From Pseudomonadota bacterium (GTDB taxonomy: Bacteria > Pseudomonadota > Gammaproteobacteria > Burkholderiales > Burkholderiaceae_C), in NCBI GenBank assembly GCA_023390985.1, contig JAEWBU010000126.1:1-19193 (forward strand): DNA of 19,193 bases, in the 5' to 3' direction. Position numbers and translations under genes: made by a program. Below, one piece after another: positions 7,251 to 12,862 of this stretch (positions within the stretch are counted from its first letter, which is position 1; the number at the start of each line of letters is the position of its first letter). Under the pieces are notes generated by a model. The model made no database searches and was not told the DNA's origin. It saw only the letters and a program-made list of their open reading frames with translations.

Positions 7251-7751
7251 ATGAACATCGAAAGGCGAGGACTTGTCGCCGGCGCGAGTTGGCTTGCCCT
7301 GGCCGGCCTGGCCGGCTGCGCCGCACCTCCGGGAGATGACCGCCAAGGCGCCGCCTTCCCGCGTCCATCCCCGATGTCCGACGTGCAAGCCAGCGAAGCC
7401 GCGTTCCTGGCCCTGGGATTGGTGGGGACGCCGTATCGGTATGGCGGCAACACGCCGGAGGCCGGCTTCGATTGCAGCGGCCTGATCGGCTACGTGTACT
7501 GGCGGGCGGCGGGGATCGCCCCGCCGCGGACCGTCGCGCAGATCAGCCGCTGGGGACAGTCCGTCAGCGCCAGCGACTTGCGCGCAGGCGACCTGGTGAT
7601 CTTCGGCAGCGACGGTTCACCGTCGCATGCGGCCATCCACGCGGGCGAGTCGCGCTTCGTGCACGCGCCCAGCACCGGAGGCACGGTTCGCCTGAACCAG
7701 ATCCAGGAGCGGTACTGGAAGACCCGGCTGCTCGATTACCGTCGAGCCTGA
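7251..7751 (+). CDS. NlpC/P60 family cell-wall hydrolase lipoprotein
   Basis: This is a 166-residue predicted peptidoglycan endopeptidase that would cut peptide stems in the periplasm. The signal sequence MNIERRGLVAGASWLALAGL ends in the lipobox LAGC (Cys23), so it is probably anchored as a lipoprotein. The catalytic domain covers about residues 48-165. It shows TPYRYGGNTPEAGFDCSGL with nucleophile Cys75, PPRTVAQIS, LRAGDLVIFG, then His126 (PSHAAIH) and His138 (RFVHAPSTGG), which match the Cys-His-polar triad of NlpC/P60 enzymes. The length is that of a single-domain member. It is followed in the same direction by a small lipoprotein (67-base gap) and an ABC transporter. A TACGAT box seven bases upstream of the ATG, with no Shine-Dalgarno, suggests a leaderless start. 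Confidence 0.93.
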   Translation: MNIERRGLVAGASWLALAGLAGCAAPPGDDRQGAAFPRPSPMSDVQASEAAFLALGLVGTPYRYGGNTPEAGFDCSGLIGYVYWRAAGIAPPRTVAQISRWGQSVSASDLRAGDLVIFGSDGSPSHAAIHAGESRFVHAPSTGGTVRLNQIQERYWKTRLLDYRRA

Positions 7752-7778
7752 GCCCCACCTCATCAGCCAGGATGTTCG

Positions 7779-7784
7779 TAGGAT
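7779..7784 (+). promoter_or_regulatory. Putative -10 box (TAGGAT) upstream of the lipoprotein/ABC pair
   Basis: TAGGAT lies 34 bases upstream of the ATG at 7819 and could give the lipoprotein and ABC genes their own promoter inside the run that starts with the NlpC/P60 gene. No convincing -35 is seen. Confidence 0.28.
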
Positions 7785-7818
7785 GCATCGGCGCCCCTGC
7801 CGGCGAAACGGAGCACCC

Positions 7819-8034
7819 ATGAAATCGATTCTCGCGATCGCAGCGTCCCTCCTGTCCGCATGTGCCGGGTCCGGGCTGTCCGGTCCCGGCGGTTCCGCCC
7901 CGCCGCCCGGATCGGAGGCGGACCTGCGTGCCCGGTACCAGCAGTACCGGACCGGCCCGCCCCCGTACCTGGATTTCGAGACCTGGAAGCGGACGTCCGC
8001 CAACCCCCGGGACTACACCGGCTCCGGCTCCTGA
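7819..8034 (+). CDS. Small lipoprotein (71 aa), function unknown
   Basis: This is a 71-residue predicted lipoprotein. I place the start at the ATG with GGAG upstream (ACGGAGCACCC) rather than at the in-frame ATG at 7783, which would put 12 polar residues ahead of the signal sequence. The signal is MKSILAIAASLLSAC with Cys15 as the lipidated residue. The mature part begins Gly/Ser/Pro-rich and ends with a short segment, ADLRARYQQYRTGPPPYLDF, followed by ETWKRTSANP. I know no family for it. The ABC transporter start lies seven bases after its stop, so the two are almost certainly co-transcribed. A role at the envelope together with that transporter or the upstream NlpC/P60 hydrolase is possible but unproven. 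Confidence 0.75.
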   Translation: MKSILAIAASLLSACAGSGLSGPGGSAPPPGSEADLRARYQQYRTGPPPYLDFETWKRTSANPRDYTGSGS

Positions 8035-8040
8035 AGCCGG
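8024..8040 (+). promoter_or_regulatory. Inverted repeat spanning the lipoprotein stop, just before the ABC start
   Basis: CCGGCT and AGCCGG form a 6-bp perfect stem around the five-base loop CCTGA, which contains the TGA stop of the lipoprotein. The stem ends one base before the ABC transporter ATG. Ribosomes finishing the lipoprotein would open it, which would fit translational coupling. The stem is short and could be chance in GC-rich DNA. Confidence 0.25.
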
Positions 8041-8041
8041 C

Positions 8042-9814
8042 ATGGTGGCGGCGTCTTCCCGTGCATCGACCCGTTCGCTCTCGGGACTGCTGCCGTTCCT
8101 GCGTCCGCACCGGATGCGCATCGCGCTGGCGATCGGCTTCCTGGTGCTCTCGGCGGCGGCCACGCTGGTCTTTCCCGTCGCGCTGCGCGGCCTGATCGAC
8201 CAGGGCCTGGCCGATGGCGGGCACGGCCAGCGCCTGGTCGGCTTGCGCGGCCACTTCCTGCAGCTGTTCGGGCTCGCCGTCGCGCTCGGCGTCTTCTCGG
8301 CGGCCCGCTTCTACATGGTGAGCTGGATCGGCGAACGCGTCACGGCCGACCTGCGCACCGCCGTCTACTCGCACGTGCTCCGGCAAAGCCCGGAGTTCTT
8401 CGAGACCACGCAGACGGGCGAAGTGCTGTCGCGGCTGACGACGGACACCACCCTCGTGCAGACCGTGGTGGGCTCGCAGTTCTCGCTCGGCCTGCGCAAC
8501 GCGGTGATGGGCATCGGCGCGCTCGTCATGCTGGTCTACACGCATCCCTACGTGATGTCCCTGGTGCTCGCGGCGGTCGTGTGCGTGGTGCTGCCCGCGA
8601 TGGTGTTCGGCCGCCGGGTGCGCCGGCTGTCGCGGGCCAGCCAGGACCGCGTCGCCGACTCCAGCGCGATCGCGGCGGAGGTGATGAATGCGATCCCCGT
8701 GGTCCAGAGCTACACGGGCGAAACCCGGGAGACCCGGCGCTTCGCCGGATCGACCGACCACGCCTTCCGGACCGGCGTGCGGCGGACGCGGGCGCGGGCC
8801 GTGCTGGTGGCGTTCGTGATCATCGCCAACGCGGCGATCGTGCTGTGGGGCCTGTACCGCGGCACGCAGGCCGTCATGGCCGGCGAGCTGAGCGCCGGCC
8901 AGCTGGGCCAGGCGGCGCTGTACGTGATCATCTTCGCCGGGGCGGTGGCCGTGCTGGGCGAGGTCTACGGCGACCTGCTGCGCGCGGCGGGCGCGACCGA
9001 GCGGCTGATGGAGTTGCTGGCCGCGCGATCGCCGGTCGCCGAGCCGGCGCAGCCGCTCGCGATCCCCGCCGCCACGGGACCCAGCGCCGTCTCCCTTCGC
9101 GGCGTCACTTTCCACTATCCCTCGCGGCCCGACACGCCCGCCCTGCGCGACTTCGACCTCGAGGTCGCACCGGGCGAAACCGTGGCCCTGGTCGGGCCCA
9201 GCGGCGCCGGCAAGTCCACGGTGTTCTCGCTGCTCCTGCGCTTTTACGACCCGGCACGAGGCGACATCTCCATCGACGGCGCTCCGATCCGCGACCTGGC
9301 CTTGCAGGACCTGCGTTCGCGCATCGGACTGGTGGCGCAGGAGCCGGTGGTCTTTTCCGCCAGCGCGATGGAGAACATCCGCTACGGCCGTCCGTCGGCG
9401 AGCGACGACGAGGTGGTGCGTGCCGCGCAGGCCGCATTCGCGCACGAATTCATCGAGGCGCTGCCAGAGGGCTACGCCACCTTCCTCGGCGAGCGCGGCG
9501 TGCGGCTGTCGGGCGGCCAGCGCCAGCGCATCGCGATCGCACGCGCGATCCTGAAGGACCCGCCCCTGCTGCTGCTGGACGAAGCCACCAGCGCGCTCGA
9601 CGCGCAGAGCGAACGCATGGTGCAGGCGGCCCTGGCGACGGCCATGAACAACCGGACCACGCTGGTCATCGCTCACCGCCTGGCGACCGTGCAGCAGGCG
9701 GACCGCATCATCGTGCTGGACCACGGACGCATCGTCGAGCAGGGCCGCCACGACGAACTGGTGGCCGCGGGCGGAACCTACGCGCGGCTGGCCGCGTTGC
9801 AGTTGCTCGCTTGA
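8042..9814 (+). CDS. ABCB-type half ABC transporter (permease fused to ATPase), exporter-like
   Basis: This is a 590-residue half transporter of the MsbA/LmrA/ABCB class, which would act as a homodimer in the inner membrane. The transmembrane domain is about residues 15-325, with several hydrophobic helices and the coupling-helix neighbourhood FFETTQTGEVLSRLTTDT. The ATPase domain follows from about residue 348. It has Walker A GPSGAGKST (385-393), Q-loop Gln433 (VAQEP), signature LSGGQRQR (489-496), Walker B LLLLDE (509-514) with catalytic Glu514, D-loop SALD, and H-loop His545. All catalytic residues are present. I chose the ATG at 8042, seven bases after the upstream lipoprotein stop; longer in-frame versions would begin inside that gene and are not hydrophobic. 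The substrate is unknown; lipid or drug export is typical of the class. Confidence 0.95.
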   Translation: MVAASSRASTRSLSGLLPFLRPHRMRIALAIGFLVLSAAATLVFPVALRGLIDQGLADGGHGQRLVGLRGHFLQLFGLAVALGVFSAARFYMVSWIGERVTADLRTAVYSHVLRQSPEFFETTQTGEVLSRLTTDTTLVQTVVGSQFSLGLRNAVMGIGALVMLVYTHPYVMSLVLAAVVCVVLPAMVFGRRVRRLSRASQDRVADSSAIAAEVMNAIPVVQSYTGETRETRRFAGSTDHAFRTGVRRTRARAVLVAFVIIANAAIVLWGLYRGTQAVMAGELSAGQLGQAALYVIIFAGAVAVLGEVYGDLLRAAGATERLMELLAARSPVAEPAQPLAIPAATGPSAVSLRGVTFHYPSRPDTPALRDFDLEVAPGETVALVGPSGAGKSTVFSLLLRFYDPARGDISIDGAPIRDLALQDLRSRIGLVAQEPVVFSASAMENIRYGRPSASDDEVVRAAQAAFAHEFIEALPEGYATFLGERGVRLSGGQRQRIAIARAILKDPPLLLLDEATSALDAQSERMVQAALATAMNNRTTLVIAHRLATVQQADRIIVLDHGRIVEQGRHDELVAAGGTYARLAALQLLA

Positions 9815-9816
9815 GC

Positions 9817-10218
9817 TCAGGCCCTCGCGGCGGCCGCGGCCTGCGTGTCGTACATGCCCCAGAAGCGCTCGACGCGCCCGCCGCGGACGGTGAACACATG
9901 GACCCATTCGGACTCGAAGACCTTGCCGTCCGGCAGGGCCCGCGTGCGCTCCCAGCCGAGCACGGTGACGTTCTCGCCCCCGGCGAGGAACTCGCGGGGT
10001 TCGAAAGCCTGGATGTCGTCGGCCTGGACCACGCTCGCGAACCATTTCTCGACGGCGCTCCGGCCGCGGAAGTGGCCGGTGTAGGCCAGGCCCCTGGCAC
10101 CGCGGAACGTCCAGTCGACGTCCTCGGCGACGAGTGCAAGGATGCCCGGGATGTCGCCGGCCCCGAACGCGGCGTACGCACTCTGGACCACACCCAGCGG
10201 GGAAGAGGTCGTGCCCAT
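9817..10218 (-). CDS. NTF2/SnoaL-like small protein
   Basis: This is a 133-residue single-domain protein with the alpha+beta cone pattern of the NTF2-like/SnoaL superfamily. An N-terminal helix VVQSAYAAFGAGDIPGILALV is followed by AEDVDWTFRGA, FRGRSAVEKWFASV, then strands such as NVTVLGWERTRA and EWVHVFTVRGGRVERFWGMYDT. Members include ketosteroid-isomerase-like enzymes and many uncharacterised proteins; I cannot choose a reaction. The ATG at 10218 is preceded by AGGGGGG six bases upstream, which decides it over a longer in-frame start at 10314. The stop lies two bases from the ABC transporter stop, in convergent orientation. A TAAATT box is 35 bases upstream on the minus strand. Confidence 0.85.
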   Translation of the reverse strand: MGTTSSPLGVVQSAYAAFGAGDIPGILALVAEDVDWTFRGARGLAYTGHFRGRSAVEKWFASVVQADDIQAFEPREFLAGGENVTVLGWERTRALPDGKVFESEWVHVFTVRGGRVERFWGMYDTQAAAAARA

Positions 10219-10331
10219 GGATTGCCCCCCTGTCGACAATGAACCCGGGCTGCAATTTAGACCTGCGATCCGGCCGCGCAAGGTCAGCCGCCGCCAAGGG
10301 GTGCGACCCGCCATTCCGCCGGGGCGGCGAG

Positions 10332-10337
10332 TAGGAT
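10332..10337 (+). promoter_or_regulatory. Putative -10 box (TAGGAT) for a near-leaderless transcript
   Basis: TAGGAT ends nine bases before the ATG at 10347, within the 128-base divergent gap 10219-10346. A start site 6-8 bases downstream would leave almost no leader. No -35 is evident. The same bases could be a weak Shine-Dalgarno (AGGA) with an over-long spacer. Confidence 0.3.
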
Positions 10338-10346
10338 GGTCCGACC

Positions 10347-10604
10347 ATGCCGAACCTGGCCGCCGAGCTGGAGCAGCTGATCCTGGCGAACCGACACATC
10401 GCCCAGGCGGAGGCCCAGCTGTGCAGGATGAAGGAGAACACCGACCAGCAATACCGCTCGGGCGGTTCCGTCGACGTCTACATCGAGGCTTGCCAGGCGG
10501 CCGAGAAAAGCCTCGAGGCTTTCTATGAGCACAGGGACCTGATCCTGCAGATCATCCAGGACATCCGGGAAGGCCGACTCGTGGACACGGGCCGGGACCG
10601 GTGA
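10347..10604 (+). CDS. Small helical hypothetical protein (85 aa)
   Basis: This is an 85-residue protein I do not recognise. It is predicted almost wholly alpha-helical. A first helix runs over about residues 3-32 (AAELEQLILANRHIAQAEAQ), a short break is rich in Ser and Gly (YRSGGSVDV), and a second helix runs over about 43-77 (ACQAAEKSLEAFYEHRDLI and on). The heptad-like spacing of Leu/Ile/Ala suggests a helical hairpin or coiled-coil dimer. It is acidic to neutral, cytoplasmic, and has no signal or membrane segment. It is a single gene, divergent from the NTF2-like gene and convergent with the spermidine-synthase-like gene 21 bases away. Confidence 0.7.
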   Translation: MPNLAAELEQLILANRHIAQAEAQLCRMKENTDQQYRSGGSVDVYIEACQAAEKSLEAFYEHRDLILQIIQDIREGRLVDTGRDR

Positions 10605-10625
10605 GCAGCGGCCGGATCCAGGCCC

Positions 10626-11354
10626 TCAGGCGGAACGGCGCACCATCGCCAGCCAGGCCGGCGCAGGGAGGTCCCATCGCTCCTCGATCGCCGCGGCGCG
10701 CGCGGCCAGCGTGTGTTCGTCCGGCACCTCGCCGCAGTGCGCGATGACCACCACGTTGCCCGCCCCGGTCGGAGGGAACTGCCAGAGGGCGCGGGGCCGC
10801 AGGCCGGCGCGGACGCGGGCCACGCTCGCGCGCGCGTCCAGCGCGCGGCCGATCAGGTTGAGCGCCACCGTGCCGTCCTCGCGCAGGCAGGCGCGGCATT
10901 CGGCGTGGAAGGCTTCGGTGTCCAGCACGGGCTGCTCCACCCAGGCGTCGTAGGCGTCGACCTGCAGCACGTCGATGCTGCTTCGGTTGCGCTCCTGCCG
11001 CACGAAGTCGCGCGCGTCCGCATGCACCACGCGCAGGCCGTCGCCGTCCGGCGGCAGCAGGAAGTGCGTGCGGCAGGCGTCGATCACGCCCTGCTCGATC
11101 TCCACGGCGGTCGACCGCATCCCGAGCACGCGATGCGCGAAGCGGGTCAGCGAACCCGCGCCGAGTCCGAGCGTGGCGAGATGCCGGCCTTCGAGACGGT
11201 CGAGGTCGTGGAAGAGCAGCCAGGCGAACATCCGCGCGGCGTACTCCAGCTCCAGCTGATCGGGTGCATCGGGACGCATCGCGCCCTGGCACCAGGGCGT
11301 GCCGCCCAGCCGCAGCAGGCGCAGGCCGCCCTCTTCGGTGATCGCGATGTCCAT
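10626..11354 (-). CDS. Spermidine synthase-like (SpeE-fold) protein
   Basis: This is a 242-residue protein with the Rossmann fold of polyamine aminopropyltransferases. The visible features are YAARMFAWLLF, the nucleotide loop TLGLGAGSLTRF (GLGAGS at 63-68), the ribose-binding acidic residue in AVEIEQGVIDAC (Glu85), VVHADARDFV (Asp113), and DVLQVDAYDA (Asp133, Asp136), where true spermidine synthases have a DxxDP motif. Its N-terminal beta domain is short, and the DP is replaced by DA, so the substrate may not be putrescine; many such genes are annotated only as spermidine synthase-like. The ATG at 11354 is preferred because in-frame residues ahead of it read through the divergent intergenic region. 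The Shine-Dalgarno is weak. Confidence 0.82.
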   Translation of the reverse strand: MDIAITEEGGLRLLRLGGTPWCQGAMRPDAPDQLELEYAARMFAWLLFHDLDRLEGRHLATLGLGAGSLTRFAHRVLGMRSTAVEIEQGVIDACRTHFLLPPDGDGLRVVHADARDFVRQERNRSSIDVLQVDAYDAWVEQPVLDTEAFHAECRACLREDGTVALNLIGRALDARASVARVRAGLRPRALWQFPPTGAGNVVVIAHCGEVPDEHTLAARAAAIEERWDLPAPAWLAMVRRSA

Positions 11355-11415
11355 GGCGTGCAGACTAAGCCCTGCTGTCCTAAAGTGGACGCTCCCCATC
11401 ACGTGGAGCCGCCAA

Positions 11416-11793
11416 ATGCCGATTCGTACTGCATCCGTGACGAAGAGACTCTCGGCCAACGGACAAGCGCTTCATCGCGCGATGTCCAGCCGGATGGAAG
11501 CGGGGGGAGACGAGAAGCCTTCCGCAGCGGAGGCCGCCCTGATCGAGGAGCGCAAGCAGCTCAAGGACGAGCGCGAGAAGCGCAAGGCACAGGCGCTGGA
11601 GCCTCGGCCGACGGCTCTCGACCGGCTGGTGCGCACGCACCATGCGGAGCCCAAGGACAAGCCCAAGGCGAAAAAGGAGGCACACAGCGAAACCAGGAAG
11701 CCCAAGGCACGCATGACGCGCGCCGAGAAGCACGCCGAAAAGGCCGCGGCGATCGAAGCCGCGCGCCGGTCGCCGAAGAAACCGGCGAAGTGA
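11416..11793 (+). CDS. Lys/Arg/Ala-rich basic small protein, function unknown
   Basis: This is a 125-residue highly basic protein. The start was chosen for GGAG seven bases before the ATG at 11416; a longer in-frame start at 11299 would lie inside the divergent spermidine-synthase-like gene. Residues 35-60 form a charged helix (SAAEAALIEERKQLKDEREK). The rest is low-complexity Lys/Ala/Pro/Glu, including EPKDKPKAKKEAHSETRKPK, and ends in RRSPKKPAK. An SPKK tail and AKK repeats resemble histone-H1-like or nucleoid-associated tails, so nucleic-acid binding is possible, but no fold can be assigned. A TAAAGT box lies 29 bases upstream and a perfect inverted repeat lies 22 bases after the stop. Confidence 0.68.
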   Translation: MPIRTASVTKRLSANGQALHRAMSSRMEAGGDEKPSAAEAALIEERKQLKDEREKRKAQALEPRPTALDRLVRTHHAEPKDKPKAKKEAHSETRKPKARMTRAEKHAEKAAAIEAARRSPKKPAK

Positions 11794-11815
11794 TTCCAGG
11801 GGCGTGACGAACTCG

Positions 11816-11840
11816 ACGGCGCGCCGATTCGGCGCGCCGT
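11816..11840 (+). terminator. Perfect 11-bp inverted repeat downstream of the basic protein
   Basis: ACGGCGCGCCG and CGGCGCGCCGT pair perfectly around a three-base ATT loop, 22 bases after the stop at 11793. The stem is very GC-rich. No T-run follows (TGCCGG), so it is not a classical intrinsic terminator, but it could stop polymerase or protect the 3' end. Confidence 0.45.
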
Positions 11841-11851
11841 TGCCGGTTCGG

Positions 11852-11881
11852 CCGACAAGGTCTTCCCCTCTGCGCCATACT
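11852..11881 (+). promoter_or_regulatory. Putative sigma-70 promoter (CCGACA, 18 bases, CATACT)
   Basis: CCGACA (11852-11857) and CATACT (11876-11881) match the -35 and -10 consensus at four of six positions each, with an 18-base spacer. They are followed by GAAGGG five bases before the ATG at 11902. This is the only pair in the window with both elements at reasonable spacing. Confidence 0.4.
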
Positions 11882-11901
11882 CTCTGGTTTGAAGGGACCC
11901 G

Positions 11902-12147
11902 ATGAGAATCTGGACTGAAGAACTGGCGCAGGTGGAAGCCGTGGCGCTGAAAGTCGAGGCCCTGGAGCGCGAAGCCAAGCAGCGCTTCGACGACGTCCGC
12001 GCAGAGGCGCTTGCCCGCGGCGAAGCCGACAACATGCACGAGACACCGGAACTTTCCGCGTGGATGGCCGCGCGTGACGCGACCGATGCCGCCTGGGGCC
12101 GCTGGGCCCAGGTGAAGGACGCCAGCCTGGACAGCAACGAGCGCTAG
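11902..12147 (+). CDS. Small hypothetical protein (81 aa), helical
   Basis: This is an 81-residue protein I do not recognise. GAAGGG five bases before the ATG and a plausible promoter upstream support it, as do G/C-ending codons. It is predicted mainly helical: a first long helix over about residues 4-40 (LAQVEAVALKVEALEREAKQ, then FDDVRAEALARG), a short linker around NMHETPEL, and a second helix with Trp54, Trp65 and Trp68 (SAWMAARDATDAAWGRWAQV). It is cytoplasmic, with no signal or membrane segment. Its TAG stop overlaps the stop of the convergent pseudouridine-synthase-like gene and lies within a perfect inverted repeat. Confidence 0.7.
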   Translation: MRIWTEELAQVEAVALKVEALEREAKQRFDDVRAEALARGEADNMHETPELSAWMAARDATDAAWGRWAQVKDASLDSNER

Positions 12148-12156
12148 AAGCGCTCG
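12138..12156. terminator. Perfect inverted repeat holding both convergent stop codons
   Basis: CGAGCGCT and AGCGCTCG form an 8-bp perfect stem with an AGA loop. The TAG stop of the plus-strand gene (12145-12147) and the TAG stop of the minus-strand gene (12146-12144) both fall inside it. Its symmetry would allow it to act on both transcripts. No T-run is present on either strand, so termination is a guess. Confidence 0.4.
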
Positions 12157-12857
12157 CCCGGCGCGAGGTAGCGCCACTGCCCGGGCGGCAGGCCCGCCAT
12201 GGGCACCCGTCCGATGCGGATGCGCCTGAGGGCGATGAGCTTCAGCCCGACCTGCGAGCACATCCACGGCACCGTCTCCGGTGCGATGCCCTTGACGGCG
12301 AAGCGCAGCCGCGCCTCGCTCTGCCAGCTGACGCGCGCGGGCGGCAGGGCCCGTCCCTCGAACACCAGGCCCTCGCGCAGTCGCGTCAGGCCGTCGTCGC
12401 CCAGCGTTCCGTTGACGTCGGCGACCAGTTCCTGCTCGATGAGGTGGGCGTCCTCGCGCAGCTTGCGCACGATCCTTCCATCCTGGCTGAACACGCAGAG
12501 GCCCTCGGCCTGCACCGGCAGTTCGAGAAGCGGAACGAGGCGCACGCGGTGACTCCTGACCGGACGAACGCCCGAGGCGTCGCCCGGCCAGTGCGTGGCG
12601 GCGTCCATAGAGGCCAGCGCTTCGGCCAGGCCCTGGCCGGCCGGCTTGTGCATCAGGAACGTGGCGGGCGCTGCAGGCTGCAGGTTCGCGCGCGGGTCGA
12701 TGTCGACGCGTTCCGTCGAGACCCGGTGCTGCGGCTCTTCCACCACCACGCCATCCACCCGGACCCAGCCCTCGGTGATGTACCGCTCCGCTTCGCTGCG
12801 GGAGCACGGCACCAGCGCCGCGACCACTTTCGACAGCCGTTTCGATTCTTCGGACAC
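12144..12857 (-). CDS. RluB/RluF-like pseudouridine synthase homologue lacking the catalytic Asp
   Basis: This is a 237-residue protein with an S4 RNA-binding domain (about residues 5-52: LSKVVAALVPCSRSEAERYI, then WVRVDG) and a pseudouridine-synthase-like domain ending in the RluB/RluF-type tail GLKLIALRRIRIGRVPMAGL followed by PPGQWRYLAPGE. In active members the catalytic aspartate sits in GRLDxxTEGL. Here the aligned segment reads LLELPVQAEGL, putting Pro114 where Asp is expected. I recall similar degenerate versions in other Burkholderiales, so this may be a lineage-wide rRNA-binding homologue rather than decay. The start is a GTG at 12857, five bases after the RraA-like stop; no ATG is available in frame. 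It probably belongs to the downstream end of the RND operon. Catalysis is doubtful; RNA binding is likely. Confidence 0.82.
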   Translation of the reverse strand: MSEESKRLSKVVAALVPCSRSEAERYITEGWVRVDGVVVEEPQHRVSTERVDIDPRANLQPAAPATFLMHKPAGQGLAEALASMDAATHWPGDASGVRPVRSHRVRLVPLLELPVQAEGLCVFSQDGRIVRKLREDAHLIEQELVADVNGTLGDDGLTRLREGLVFEGRALPPARVSWQSEARLRFAVKGIAPETVPWMCSQVGLKLIALRRIRIGRVPMAGLPPGQWRYLAPGERF

Positions 12858-12862
12858 GGGAA

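Noticed and set aside
7763..10441. 892-codon minus-strand ORF opposite the ABC transporter
   Set aside because: The translated product is low-complexity Arg/His/Gly sequence with no motif; the plus strand carries all ABC motifs.
11764..11787. CGCCGGT/ACCGGCG inverted repeat near the end of the basic-protein gene
   Set aside because: It lies inside coding sequence with a 10-base loop and a 7-bp stem, within what GC-rich DNA gives by chance; the 11-bp repeat downstream is much stronger.
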